Below, one piece after another: positions 1 through 9,000 of a DNA stretch of 64,000 bases. The notes under the pieces are model-generated. The model worked only from the letters and a program-made list of their open reading frames with translations. It was not told the origin of the DNA and did not search any database. The DNA lies in assembly GCA_964402175.1 (NCBI GenBank), contig CAYOBN010000003.1, positions 1 to 64,000 on the forward strand, given 5' to 3'. Source of the stretch: JAWKUK01 sp964402175. Lineage in GTDB: Bacteria; Planctomycetota; UBA1135; GCA-002686595. Position numbers and translations under genes: made by a program. Each line of letters begins with the position of its first letter. The stretch's first letter is position 1.

Positions 1-30
1 GGCGCGCGCGCGGCGCGCGCCCGCGCCGCC

Positions 31-58
31 AAGTCGTACCTGGTACCGTTCGATGCGC
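31..58. repeat. Diverged fragment of the GTACCTGGTACC repeat family
   Basis: The 17 bases TCGTACCTGGTACCGTT (34-50) are identical to the core found twice in the tandem repeat near 28.9-29.4 kb. The following CGATGCG resembles TGATTCG there. The flanking positions 1-30 are an almost pure GC alternation. Only one arm is visible because the window starts here. Confidence 0.6.
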
Positions 59-162
59 ACGACCCGCGCCGCGAAGGCCCTGCCGCCGCCCGCAGGCCCG
101 CCCCACGGGGTGGCTCAGATCGGTGCCCGGCCCCGCCGTACCGGAGCGCAGCCCCCGACACC

Positions 163-173
163 GGGATACCCTC
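163..173 (+). promoter_or_regulatory. Possible promoter element GGGATACCCTC
   Basis: One of four GGG[TA]A[CT][CG]CTC-type 10-11-mers that lie 55-80 nt before genes for exported or envelope proteins (also 28682-28692, 36332-36341 and 61303-61313). It may be a -10-like element. No convincing -35 was seen. The rest of 1-252 shows no gene. Confidence 0.3.
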
Positions 174-252
174 CCGGAGTGCCCCTGTTGACCCTGGCCC
201 GTAAGTTGCCATCCCTCCGGGTGGCCCGCTCTCCGCTCTCCCCACCCGTCCG

Positions 253-2082
253 ATGACCGATCGTCTCCCGCTCCGCTGGCTCGGCTCCCTGGCCCTCGGC
301 TCCCTGACCTTCGCGTTCGCCAGCGCCCAAACCCCGCACCGGCAGAGCCCCGGCGCCGCAGCGCCAGGGCCCGGCGCCCTCGACCCCGTCGCCGTGCTCG
401 CGGGCCCCTCGGGCGCCGCTGCGCTCGAGGTCTACGACGCCGGCACCGGTGGCGCCCTCTCCGGCCCCGGCCGACTGCGCCAGCTCGAGCTCCTCCCGCT
501 CGACTTCACGGGCCGCACCCAGGTCGAAGCGCTCCTCCCCGAGCGCCCCCAGCGCCTCGCCGACCTCCCGCAGGGCGCAGCCCGGCTCACGCTGCCCTTC
601 GGGGCAGGCACCCTCTATCGCTACCGACGGACCGCACCTTCGGGCTCACGCTACGGGCTGCTGCTGACCCGCGACGGCGCGCTGCCACGGGTCCTCTTCG
701 AGCGCGAGGCGAGCGGCGCCACCGAGCCCTTCTCCGACACGGTCGCGGTCGCCCCCGACGGGCGCTCGCTGCTCGTCGCGACGTCCCTCAGCGCCGGCGG
801 CGACCTCTTCGAGGTCCCCCTCGACGGCACCCCCGCCGCCCTGCGGACACCGCACCTGCCCCCGCTGACCTTCCACCGCGACGGCCTCTGGCTCGGCCGC
901 GACTTCGGCTTCGGTGTCGCACCGAGCGGCGTTTTCCGCTTCGCGCGCACACTCGGCGCTACGGCGAGCGCAGTCCCTGGCGCCGCTGGCGCGACGTGGA
1001 CCGGACAGGCCATCATGAACCGCGCGCGGCGCCACGGCCTGGCGACGACCGGCGCCGACCCGACCCAACGCGAGGTTTGGGTGTTCGGCGCCTCCGGCGC
1101 GGCGGTCCGCGCGTCGCGCAGCCCGGCCGAGATCGCCGATGCCGGCTTCCTACCGACCCACGCGGGTGGCCCGTGGCTCGCGTTGTCGGACGACGGCAGC
1201 CTCGCGGCCTGGGTCGAGCGCACTGTCGTCACCACGACGCCGCTCGTCGCCGTGCGCGATGTGCGCTTGCAAGCGGTCACCGCGCCGGTCGCTGGTCCGC
1301 TGCTGACGGGCGACACTTATCTGCTGGACACCCTCGACGAGGTCGCGAGCGTCCTGTTCTTCCGCCCCTTCCAGCTCCTGTTCGCAGCGGGCGAGGTGAA
1401 CGATCCGACCGAGGGTGGCGTGGCGACCGCCGATTACTTCTCAGCGTCGCTCGATCCACAGGGCCAACCGGTCTTCCAGAACCTGACCCTCACCTCGGGC
1501 GATCCGACCCCGCCGTTCGACCTCGGGATCCCGACCCTCACCCCTGGCACCGCGTACCTCCTGCCCGGCGGGTTGCTCGCATTGCACGACGAAGAGGACG
1601 AGGCGCTCCTGCGGCTCGATCTCTCGAGCGGTGCGTTCACGACCGTCGAGAACGACGTCAAGGAGCTCGACTGGTTCGTCCCCGTGGGGTCCTCCTACTG
1701 CGCCGCAGTCCGGCGCCGCAATGGAACCCGCGCGACGGAGATCCTGCGCTTCCCGAGTCACTTGCTCGGCGCCCCGACGGTCGTGGATCCCGGTGGGCAG
1801 AACGTGGAGTTCCTCTACCCGATCGCAGCGGGAAGCTCCGTGACCTGGGTGCGCCGCCTCCTCGCCGCGGAGTGGCTCGAGCGCGCCGACCTGCAGGCCG
1901 GGACGGTCGAGCGTTGGTCCGCGACCGCTGGGCTCTTTGCTCCGCCGCTGGGCCTCGACGCAGCGGGTAACGTCCGCTTCGCGCGCCAGGCAGCCAACGG
2001 CGTCGAGAGCCGCATATGGCGCCATGGCGCCCCGGACACGGTGTTGCTCCACCCGCTGCGCACGGGTCATTGGCTGCCCTGA
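253..2082 (+). CDS. Secreted protein of unknown function, probable beta-propeller
   Basis: 609 residues. The N terminus (residues 1-25, ending A-S-A-Q) is a signal peptide, so the protein is exported. The body is rich in short beta-strand segments with D-G-R-S-L-L-V-A and D-D-G-S-L-A-A-W motifs spaced as in TolB or WD-like propellers. No catalytic motif was found, and the protein is not assigned to a named family. The ATG at 253 was chosen because the signal peptide follows at once; there is no clear Shine-Dalgarno. The gene ends 21 nt from the convergent haloperoxidase gene. A cell-surface or periplasmic binding or scaffold role is inference only. Confidence 0.75.
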   Translation: MTDRLPLRWLGSLALGSLTFAFASAQTPHRQSPGAAAPGPGALDPVAVLAGPSGAAALEVYDAGTGGALSGPGRLRQLELLPLDFTGRTQVEALLPERPQRLADLPQGAARLTLPFGAGTLYRYRRTAPSGSRYGLLLTRDGALPRVLFEREASGATEPFSDTVAVAPDGRSLLVATSLSAGGDLFEVPLDGTPAALRTPHLPPLTFHRDGLWLGRDFGFGVAPSGVFRFARTLGATASAVPGAAGATWTGQAIMNRARRHGLATTGADPTQREVWVFGASGAAVRASRSPAEIADAGFLPTHAGGPWLALSDDGSLAAWVERTVVTTTPLVAVRDVRLQAVTAPVAGPLLTGDTYLLDTLDEVASVLFFRPFQLLFAAGEVNDPTEGGVATADYFSASLDPQGQPVFQNLTLTSGDPTPPFDLGIPTLTPGTAYLLPGGLLALHDEEDEALLRLDLSSGAFTTVENDVKELDWFVPVGSSYCAAVRRRNGTRATEILRFPSHLLGAPTVVDPGGQNVEFLYPIAAGSSVTWVRRLLAAEWLERADLQAGTVERWSATAGLFAPPLGLDAAGNVRFARQAANGVESRIWRHGAPDTVLLHPLRTGHWLP

Positions 2083-2103
2083 TCCGGCTTGAATCCGCGG
2101 ACG

Positions 2104-3699
2104 TCAGCGCTGGGCTGTGCCGTCGATGTAGCCGCGGATCTTGGGGAACAGGTACCGCGCCACTTGGCGGCCCATGTCGAGACCGACCACGTTGTCCGCC
2201 TGGATGTGGTATCCGCCGTACACGCGCGAGATCCCCGCCATCTCCGCGGTCGCGGAGAAGGTCGGCAGCGGCAGCCGCACATCGCAGGAGAGCTCTTCCC
2301 CAGGCGGCAGGACAGGCAGCTTTCCCTCGACGCGCTGCATGTCCTCGCAGCTCGCGCCTTGCTCGGTCAGCTCGCCTGCGACGCGGGCTTCGACCACGTC
2401 GAAGGTGTCACTGCCGGTCACGAGGCGCAGCATCTCGGCGCACGCGGCGCTGACCGTGCTGTGCCCCGAGGGGTACCCAGGGAACGGCGGCGTGACGAAC
2501 GTCGACGGGGAATAGGGGTGCCACTCACCGCCGTCGATCTCGATGGAACCTTGCCCTGGCCCGCCCCAACCGAGCAGCTTCTGGCCCGCATAGTAGTGCC
2601 GCACGAGGGTCCAAGGCCGCGAGCTGTCGTAGTAGCGCTTGGCGTCCCACGCAGCGATGAACGCATCCATCGCGGTGTTGGCGACCGCGAAGTACAGCTT
2701 CACATCCTCTGCGAACCCGAGCTTGTCGCGCACCGAGACATCCTGGGCGAAACGCAGCCAGTGACCGGACTGACCCGTCGAGCGCGGTCCGTCGCGCATG
2801 AACTCGACGATCGCCTTCTGCTCGGGGTCGAGCTCTGCATTGACGCGAATGCACTCGTCGACCTCTTCGAGGAGCTGCTTCGAACCGACGAGCGGCGGCG
2901 GGCCGGGGCGGAACTGCGCGGCGCTCTCGAGCCCGAACGGACGGACGCGATACCAGTGCGGCGTCAGGAAGCCGAGCACCACCTGGCCGCCGCGCCCGTC
3001 GTCGAACGGGATCGGCTGCCAGCGATCCGGGTCGATGATCGCCTCCGGCGTGTTCACTGGACGGTACATCGTGTAATCGGAGTATGGCCCGCCGTCGCTC
3101 CCCGCTTCATCACCGCGTTGGTTCGCTCCATCGCGCTGCCGGGTCTCGATCAGCGCACGCGCGACGAGGTTGCCCAGTCCCGCGGGAGTGTTGGGATCGA
3201 GCGAGCCCTCGTCGGGATCGAACCCGAGCCGGAGGAACTCGGCGCGTAGGTAGTCGCTCTGGTGCGGGAGCTGGTCGAGCGCGGCGCGGTACAGCGCGTA
3301 CGCGGCCGCGACCGCTGCATTGGCCTCTGTGCGCTCCTCCGCGGGACGGCGCAGGTCCGCGCCGAAGACGGTGCCCACCGCGACCCCATCGAACGCGGCC
3401 CATGCGTCGAACATCGCCGTGACCGGGACGGCCATCTGCCGTGAGAGAATGGTCGGCTGGGCCCCGACCCGCTCCACGTCGAGCGCGCAGGCTTCCAGCA
3501 GCATCGAGACCAGCTTGTACGCGAGGGAAGGCGCAAAGTCCGCGGGGACGACGCCGTGCAACTGACGCTCGTCCGCAGGGAGCGCAGAGACCGACCCGCG
3601 TGATTCCTTGGAGAGCGCTCCGGCGCGCTCCACGGTCCTAGGAGAGGCGCACGCGGCGGCGAGCCCGAGCGCGAGGAGCGTAAGGCGGCGATGGGACAT
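2104..3699 (-). CDS. Vanadium-dependent haloperoxidase/PAP2-superfamily lipoprotein
   Basis: 531 residues. A lipoprotein-type signal ends at Cys17 (L-A-A-A-C). The C-terminal half has the PAP2/vanadium haloperoxidase signature: K354 and R361-P362, then P-S-G-H-S-T at 410-415 with His413, then R492 and H498 in S-R-V-Y-G-G-Y-H-I-Q. In this family these residues bind vanadate or phosphate and act as the acid-base His. Bacterial members may oxidise halides or act as phosphatases, and the sequence does not decide which. The frame is open for 35 codons upstream, but the start was placed at MSHRR because it gives a proper lipoprotein signal. A promoter-like GTGACC-N17-TACAAC ends 6 nt before this ATG. 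Confidence 0.85.
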   Translation of the reverse strand: MSHRRLTLLALGLAAACASPRTVERAGALSKESRGSVSALPADERQLHGVVPADFAPSLAYKLVSMLLEACALDVERVGAQPTILSRQMAVPVTAMFDAWAAFDGVAVGTVFGADLRRPAEERTEANAAVAAAYALYRAALDQLPHQSDYLRAEFLRLGFDPDEGSLDPNTPAGLGNLVARALIETRQRDGANQRGDEAGSDGGPYSDYTMYRPVNTPEAIIDPDRWQPIPFDDGRGGQVVLGFLTPHWYRVRPFGLESAAQFRPGPPPLVGSKQLLEEVDECIRVNAELDPEQKAIVEFMRDGPRSTGQSGHWLRFAQDVSVRDKLGFAEDVKLYFAVANTAMDAFIAAWDAKRYYDSSRPWTLVRHYYAGQKLLGWGGPGQGSIEIDGGEWHPYSPSTFVTPPFPGYPSGHSTVSAACAEMLRLVTGSDTFDVVEARVAGELTEQGASCEDMQRVEGKLPVLPPGEELSCDVRLPLPTFSATAEMAGISRVYGGYHIQADNVVGLDMGRQVARYLFPKIRGYIDGTAQR

Positions 3700-3705
3700 A
3701 GCCGG

Positions 3706-3734
3706 GTTGTAACGCATGGCGACCGGCAGGTCAC
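3706..3734 (-). promoter_or_regulatory. Putative promoter of the haloperoxidase-like gene, leaderless type
   Basis: On the minus strand GTGACC (3734-3729), a 17-nt spacer and TACAAC (3711-3706) precede the ATG at 3699 by only 6 nt. This places the expected transcription start at or next to the start codon. The match to the sigma-70 consensus is moderate. Confidence 0.35.
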
Positions 3735-3852
3735 GCCGGTCGCCAAGACCCAGGCTGGGACCCTTCGCCCCACTCAGGGTCCGGGGAACAAGCGGTCGAA
3801 ACACAGCAAGAGGCCGGAGCGGCTACGCTCTTCGCTCCAGCTCAGGCGCGTT

Positions 3853-5643
3853 ATGTCCTCTCACCGCCGCGGACCGATCTTGGGCGCCCTCGCGCTGCTC
3901 GCCTGGGCGCTCGCGCTCGCGTGGCACCTCTGGGATCGCGGCCCGGACCCGTGGATCGATTTCGGGCGCGAGCTGTACGTGCCTTGGCGCTTGACCGAAG
4001 GCGACGCGCTCTACCGGGATGTGTCGTGGTTCAATGGGCCCTTCTCGCCGTGGTGGAACGCCGCGTGGATGGCGCTGTGCGGCGTGTCCTTCGACACGCT
4101 GCAGTGGGTGAACCTGGGAGTGACGTTTCTGGCGGCGTGGCTGCTCTTCGGGCTGCTGCGCGCGGCCACCGACGGCTACGGCGCAGCCTTCGCGCTCGCG
4201 CTCTTCTTCCCGACGTTTGCATTCTCGCAGCAGAGGGCGATCGGCAACTACACCTACCTCGCGCCGTACTCCCACTGCCTCGTGCACGGGTTCGTGTTGT
4301 CGCTCTTGACGCTGGCGCTCCTGCGCCGTGCACAGCAGAGCGGTCAGCTCCGGGTGTGGTTCTCAGCCGGGTTCGCGCTGGGCGCGGTGTTCCTCACCAA
4401 AGCCGAGGTCTTCGTCGCCGCCGTGGGGGCGACCGCCATCGTCGGCGGGCTCCTCGTCTGGCGCCGTCGGCCGTGGGCCCTGCCGGCAGTGACGCTGTGC
4501 GGGGGGTTCATCGTCCCGGTCCTGCTCGCGTGGAGCGCCCTCTATCGCTCGCTACCCGCTGAGGAGGCCACCCTCGCGGTGCTGGGCACCTGGCGCTACG
4601 CATTCGATCCGGCGCTCTCGGGCCTCTCGTTCTACGCCGAGATGCGCGGCACCGATGCCCCCATCACCAGCATCATCCAGATCCTGCGTGTGCTCGGAGT
4701 GACGATCTGCGTGTTGCTCGCTCTGGTCGCGATCGCGCGCAGCTCGCCAGAGCCGCGCAAAGGGATGCCCCGCGCAGCGCTGCTCGCCGCGCTCGCGCTC
4801 GGCGGAGCGGCGCTCGTCTTCGGTCTCTTGTCCCGCTTACCGGTAGAACCGGTTCTGCGCCCGCTGCCCATCGCGCTGCTCGCGGTCGCGGCGCTCGCGC
4901 TACGCCGCAGTTGGAGACCCGCCACCGAACGTGAGCGTGAGCGAGGCGAGGCTACGCTCGTATTCGCCGTGTTTGCGCTGCTCATGACCCTGAAGCTCGG
5001 GCTGCGGGTCTCCGCGCGCGACTACGGGTTCGTTCTGGCTGCTCCAGGCGCGACGCTCGTCTTCGCGGCCCTCATCGCGGACCTACCCCGCACTCAGTCG
5101 CTGTCCGCCCACGGTCGCGCGCGGCTCCGTGCGATGCTCGGCGGCGCGCTGATGGGCTTGGCGCTTGCGCACCTGCACGCGACCCATGTCTGGCTCGAGC
5201 GGCGCACCATCCCCGTGGGCGATGGCGGCGATCGCATCAACGTGATGCCTTGGCGCGGGAATGACCTCGAACGCTTGCTGCTCGACCTCGATCGCATCGT
5301 GCCCTACGACGGCACTTTGTTGGTGCTGCCCGAGGGTGTGATGGTCAATTACTGGCTGCGGCGGCGCGCACCGATCGGTGTCTACAACTTCATGCCGCCC
5401 GAGCTGATCATGTTTGGCGAAGCGCAGGTCCTAGCAGAGCTCGACGCACATCGGCCTGACGTCGTGCTGATCGCGCACAAAGAGACGCCTGAATACGGCG
5501 ACCGGTTCTTTGGCCACGGCTACGGTGAGGGTCTGCTCCAGTGGGTCGAGACCCACTATCGCGAGGTGACCCGCATCGGTGCGACGCCGCTGCTCTCGGC
5601 CGAGTGGGGCACAGCGATCCTTGTCCCACGACAACATCCCTGA
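3853..5643 (+). CDS. GT-C-fold membrane glycosyltransferase (GT39/ArnT-like)
   Basis: 596 residues, with about ten hydrophobic segments spread along the chain. After TM1 comes an acidic first loop, D-P-W-I-D-F-G-R-E-L-Y followed by G-D-A-L-Y-R-D. This is typical of polyprenyl-phosphate-sugar-dependent GT-C enzymes, where an early Asp is catalytic. Such enzymes move a sugar from an undecaprenyl-phosphate carrier onto a lipid, protein or glycan on the outer face of the inner membrane. The start was set at MSSHRR: 54 upstream codons in frame carry no family features. It opens a same-strand run of five envelope-glycan-like genes up to 10101. The acceptor and sugar are unknown. Confidence 0.75.
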   Translation: MSSHRRGPILGALALLAWALALAWHLWDRGPDPWIDFGRELYVPWRLTEGDALYRDVSWFNGPFSPWWNAAWMALCGVSFDTLQWVNLGVTFLAAWLLFGLLRAATDGYGAAFALALFFPTFAFSQQRAIGNYTYLAPYSHCLVHGFVLSLLTLALLRRAQQSGQLRVWFSAGFALGAVFLTKAEVFVAAVGATAIVGGLLVWRRRPWALPAVTLCGGFIVPVLLAWSALYRSLPAEEATLAVLGTWRYAFDPALSGLSFYAEMRGTDAPITSIIQILRVLGVTICVLLALVAIARSSPEPRKGMPRAALLAALALGGAALVFGLLSRLPVEPVLRPLPIALLAVAALALRRSWRPATERERERGEATLVFAVFALLMTLKLGLRVSARDYGFVLAAPGATLVFAALIADLPRTQSLSAHGRARLRAMLGGALMGLALAHLHATHVWLERRTIPVGDGGDRINVMPWRGNDLERLLLDLDRIVPYDGTLLVLPEGVMVNYWLRRRAPIGVYNFMPPELIMFGEAQVLAELDAHRPDVVLIAHKETPEYGDRFFGHGYGEGLLQWVETHYREVTRIGATPLLSAEWGTAILVPRQHP

Positions 5644-5644
5644 C

Positions 5645-5705
5645 CGACGCTTGATGCGGCCTTGGTCGCCGCAACGGATCGATCGACGCTTGACCGACCC
5701 TTGAC
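5645..5705 (+). repeat. Direct repeats CGAC[GC]CTTGAC before the second glycosyltransferase
   Basis: CGACGCTTGA occurs at 5645-5654 and again at 5684-5693. The latter is followed at an 11-nt step by CGACCCTTGA at 5695-5704. The array lies between the two glycosyltransferase genes and ends about 48 nt before the ATG at 5753. It could be an activator site or a doubled -35 region (TTGAC twice). Confidence 0.4.
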
Positions 5706-5752
5706 TGGCTCCCAGCCCTGCCTGCCGAGCAGGATCTGAGGGAGGACAGCGC

Positions 5753-6883
5753 ATGGCTCGGATCCACTACGGACTGGCAGGCGAAGGGCGCGGACACGCA
5801 GTCCGCGCGCGGACGCTGCTCGAAGAACTTCAGGTCGCTCACACCGTCACCGTGCATGCACCGGGCGACGCCTACAGCTTTCTGGCACCCCTCTACGCCG
5901 GCCACCGGCGCATCGAGATCCGCGAGGTCCCGGGCCTGAGGTGGTCGTATGGGCGACGCGGACAAGTTGCGGTTATACGCTCGGCCCGTCAAAGCGCCGC
6001 TTACCTCGCGGCTTTGCCGGCCCTGATCGAGCGACTGCGCCGCGTGCTGATCGATGAGCGCGCAGAGCTGGTCATCACCGACTTCGAGCCCGCGCTGTCG
6101 CGCGCCGCGCGCCGCGCCGGTGTGCCATTGGTCGCGATCGACCACCAGGCGTTCCTGACAACGAGCGAACTCTCCGAGCTGCCGCTCGCCCTGCGCGCCC
6201 ACGCAGCGTTCATGGGCGCGTTCGTCGCGCGTTGGACGCCGCGCCCCGATCTGCGGGTGGTCTCTTCGTTCTACCGCCCGAAGCTGCGCGCCGGTGTGGG
6301 CGCAGAGGTACGACAGGCGAATGTCTTCCTGCGCAGGGCGCTCCGGGAGGCCGCACCCGAGCGCGGCGGTTACATCCTGGCGTATCTGCGACCTGGGGTC
6401 CCCGAGCGAGCGCTGGACGTCTTGCGCAGCGCGCCCGTCGAGGTCCGGCTGTACGGACGCGGCGACGGCCCGCGGGAAGGGGCCTTGGTGCGCTGCCCAG
6501 TGGACGAAGCCGGCTTTCTCGCAGACCTGCGGGGCTGCGCCGCGGTCATCTCGACTGCGGGCAATCAGTTGATCGGTGAGGCCCTGGCATTGGGCAAACC
6601 GGTGCTGGCGGCCCCAGAGCTCGGCAATCGAGAGCAAGAGCTGAACGCGTGGTTCCTCGCGCGCACCCCAGGCGGCTCCGCGACGACGTTCGAGAGCTTC
6701 GATCGCTGTGCCCTCGAGGACCTCCTGGACCGCGCCTCGAGCGCGGCCCCCGCGCCATCCCCCGTGCAGATGGACGGCACGTTCGTCGCGCTCGAGGCCA
6801 TTCGCGCCGGCCTGGCGCTCAATCGGCGGAGCGCCAAGCTGCGCACACCGGCCCGGCTCCCTCTGGGCAACCCCATCAAATGA
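5753..6883 (+). CDS. MJ1255/VC2487-type glycosyltransferase (GT-B fold, MurG-like)
   Basis: 376 residues. The N terminus has the G-E-G-R-G-H motif (residues 10-15) of the MurG-like GT28 superfamily. The C-terminal half has the donor-binding segment A-G-N-Q-L-I-G-E-A-L-A-L-G-K-P-V-L followed by N-R-E-Q-E-L-N-A. This matches the MJ1255/VC2487 group, soluble or peripheral cytoplasmic nucleotide-sugar transferases often annotated in teichoic-acid-like pathways. A good ribosome site (GGGAGGA, 5741-5747) supports the ATG at 5753. The last codons overlap the radical SAM gene (ATGA), so the two are translationally coupled. Donor and acceptor cannot be read from the sequence. Confidence 0.8.
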   Translation: MARIHYGLAGEGRGHAVRARTLLEELQVAHTVTVHAPGDAYSFLAPLYAGHRRIEIREVPGLRWSYGRRGQVAVIRSARQSAAYLAALPALIERLRRVLIDERAELVITDFEPALSRAARRAGVPLVAIDHQAFLTTSELSELPLALRAHAAFMGAFVARWTPRPDLRVVSSFYRPKLRAGVGAEVRQANVFLRRALREAAPERGGYILAYLRPGVPERALDVLRSAPVEVRLYGRGDGPREGALVRCPVDEAGFLADLRGCAAVISTAGNQLIGEALALGKPVLAAPELGNREQELNAWFLARTPGGSATTFESFDRCALEDLLDRASSAAPAPSPVQMDGTFVALEAIRAGLALNRRSAKLRTPARLPLGNPIK

Positions 6884-7986
6884 CCGCGTTACTCGATCTG
6901 CTGGGTTCACTGGCACGCGTCACCGGATTCGAGCGCAGCTCACGTCGACCCAAGGTCCTGACCTACACCGTCACCTTCCGCTGCAATGCGCGGTGTGTGA
7001 TGTGCGATTCGTGGCGTATCGAGCGCCAGGACGAGCTGACACTGGACGAGCTCGATCGGATCTTGCCGCAGATCGGCCACCTGGACGCGGTGCGTCTGAC
7101 TGGTGGCGAGCCGTTTGTGCGTACGGACCTGCTCGAGATCGCCCAGCTCGTAGATCGGCACGTTGCCCCGCGCATGTTGCACGTGACGACCAACGCCTTC
7201 CTCACCGAGCGTGTGATCGAGTTCGTGGAGCGCCGTGACCGAGTTCGTCCGCTGCACCTCTTGATCTCCCTCGACGGTCTGCGCGACAAACACGACGAAG
7301 TACGCGCTGTTCCGCGCGCGTACGACAGGACCCTCGCAACGCTCGAAGCGCTTGCCCCGCGGCGCAAGGAGCTCAACTTGAAGCTCGCCGTCAATCAGAC
7401 GGTCCTCGACGAAGAGGGCGCGCGCCAATATCGGCCGCTGCGGGCCGAGCTCGAGCGCCTCGGTGTCCGCAACCACCTCGTCGTCGCGTACGCCGAGAGC
7501 GCGACGTACTCCGTCGAACGCGATCAGGACAAAGCCCCGAACGCGTCGGGTGAATACACGACACACGGGCACTTCTCGCGCGCTGCGTTGCGCACGCTGC
7601 TCGATGAAGCACGCGAGGACCTGGCGTCGTTGCCGCGGGCGGAGCGCCTCGCGAAGTCCTACTACTTGCGCGGCCTTCGGCAGCGCTTGCTAGGCGAGGG
7701 CGAGGCGACCCAGCCGCCCTGTGTGGCACTGGACGCTCACCTGCGCCTCTTCCCCAACGGTGACGTCCCGACCTGCCAGTTCAACTCGAAGGTCGTCGGC
7801 AACCTACGTCAGCAGACGTTCACGGCGCTCTGGAACAGCGCTGCTGCGCTGCAACAGCGCGACTGGGTCCAGCGCTGTCCCGGCTGCTGGGCCGAATGCG
7901 AGGTCCTACCGAGCGCCGTCTATACCGGCGCCCTCGCACGCCACGCCGTCGAGAGCGCTCGCCAACTCGTTCCGAGCGGCACCTGA
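6880..7986 (+). CDS. Radical SAM/SPASM-like enzyme in the glycan cluster
   Basis: 368 residues. The radical SAM Fe-S motif is C35-x3-C39-x2-C42 (C-N-A-R-C-V-M-C). R-L-T-G-G-E-P about 40 residues later is the usual SAM-binding GGEP motif. The C-terminal part (from about residue 280) has further cysteines in P-P-C-V-A-L, P-T-C-Q-F-N and C-P-G-C-W-A-E-C. This resembles a SPASM/twitch auxiliary cluster region. Such enzymes do radical chemistry on peptides, sugars or small molecules. Its overlap with the upstream glycosyltransferase (ATGA at 6880) and the downstream LpxH-like gene suggests a carbohydrate or lipid-linked substrate. That is inference. Confidence 0.85.
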   Translation: MTALLDLLGSLARVTGFERSSRRPKVLTYTVTFRCNARCVMCDSWRIERQDELTLDELDRILPQIGHLDAVRLTGGEPFVRTDLLEIAQLVDRHVAPRMLHVTTNAFLTERVIEFVERRDRVRPLHLLISLDGLRDKHDEVRAVPRAYDRTLATLEALAPRRKELNLKLAVNQTVLDEEGARQYRPLRAELERLGVRNHLVVAYAESATYSVERDQDKAPNASGEYTTHGHFSRAALRTLLDEAREDLASLPRAERLAKSYYLRGLRQRLLGEGEATQPPCVALDAHLRLFPNGDVPTCQFNSKVVGNLRQQTFTALWNSAAALQQRDWVQRCPGCWAECEVLPSAVYTGALARHAVESARQLVPSGT

Positions 7987-8015
7987 GCCGCTCCGTACCC
8001 CGACCCCGAGAGCAA

Positions 8016-8924
8016 ATGCCCATGGACGCTGGAAACTCACACTCGCTTACCGGAGGCTCGGAGCACGTCGAGCGTGCCCATGACGCGGCGACGTACTCGT
8101 CCGAGCGGCGCCATCGGCGCGAGCCGACGCGGTATCGCACGATCTGGGTCAGCGACCTGCACCTCGGCGCTCGCGCCGCGAAAGCCGAGGCCTTGCTGGC
8201 GTTCCTGCGCGCCTCACGCTGCGGGCACCTGTACCTCGTCGGCGACATCCTCGACTTCTGGAAGCTGAGACGCCGCGTGCGCTGGCCAGCCTGTCACTCG
8301 GCAGTGATCGCGCACTTCATCGGCCTCGCGCGCAACGGCACCCGAGTCACCTACGTCCCGGGCAATCACGACCATGAACTGAGAGGGCACGGCATCATCG
8401 ACCTCGGCGGGGTCGACGTGCGCGACGAGGTCATCCACCACACGGTGGATGGCCGCCGCCTGCTCGTCACCCACGGGGACAAGTTCGACGACTACGGCGA
8501 GGAGAGAGCCTGGCTCGTGTCCCTCGGCGACCACCTGTACACGTGGACGGTCCGCGCGAGCGAGCTGCTGAACGTCGTCCGGCGCCGGATGGGCCGCCCA
8601 TACTGGTCACTCTCGCTGCACCTGAAGCAGAAGGTCAAGGGCGCCGTCGGCTTCGTCTCGCGCTTCGAAGAGCGCGTCCTCCGAGCCGCGCGCGAGCGCC
8701 ATGTCGACGGCATCGTCTGCGGGCACATCCACAAAGCGGAGCTGCGCGAGTTCGATGGGGTGCTCTACGCCAATGATGGCGACTGGGTGGAGAGCTGCAC
8801 GGCCCTGGTCGAGCACCACTCTGGCCGACTCGAGCTCGTCCAATGGAACGGCAGCGAAGCGGTCCCGATCGCAGGCGACGGCGTCTATGCCGCCGTGGAC
8901 CCGGCCGCCCTTGCGGTCGGCTGA
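8016..8924 (+). CDS. LpxH-like UDP-2,3-diacylglucosamine pyrophosphatase family metallophosphoesterase
   Basis: 302 residues, calcineurin-like phosphoesterase fold. Metal-binding motifs appear in order: S-D-L-H-L-G (46-51), G-D-I-L-D-F-W (76-82), G-N-H-D-H-E (116-121), then T-H-G-D-K-F-D and C-G-H-I-H. The D-F-W after the second motif and the overall spacing match the LpxH/YbbF group, which cleaves UDP-diacylglucosamine in lipid A synthesis. The family is also found as a general phosphatase, so an LpxH role is not certain. The start is ATG 8016; the 40-residue basic N-terminal stretch is longer than in E. coli LpxH, and ATG 8022 is an alternative. It lies between the radical SAM and GT2 genes. 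Confidence 0.75.
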   Translation: MPMDAGNSHSLTGGSEHVERAHDAATYSSERRHRREPTRYRTIWVSDLHLGARAAKAEALLAFLRASRCGHLYLVGDILDFWKLRRRVRWPACHSAVIAHFIGLARNGTRVTYVPGNHDHELRGHGIIDLGGVDVRDEVIHHTVDGRRLLVTHGDKFDDYGEERAWLVSLGDHLYTWTVRASELLNVVRRRMGRPYWSLSLHLKQKVKGAVGFVSRFEERVLRAARERHVDGIVCGHIHKAELREFDGVLYANDGDWVESCTALVEHHSGRLELVQWNGSEAVPIAGDGVYAAVDPAALAVG

Positions 8925-8964
8925 TGTCGAGCGGGCTCCGGCGCGGAAGGACAACGAGCGGCCC

Positions 8965-8994
8965 TTGCCCTCTGGGTCCGCGACTTGCCATGCT
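8965..8994 (+). promoter_or_regulatory. Putative promoter of the GT2-TPR gene, leaderless type
   Basis: TTGCCC (8965-8970), an 18-nt spacer and CATGCT (8989-8994) end 6 nt before the GTG start at 9001. The spacing predicts transcription beginning at or next to the start codon. There is no Shine-Dalgarno. Confidence 0.4.
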
Positions 8995-9000
8995 CTGGGC

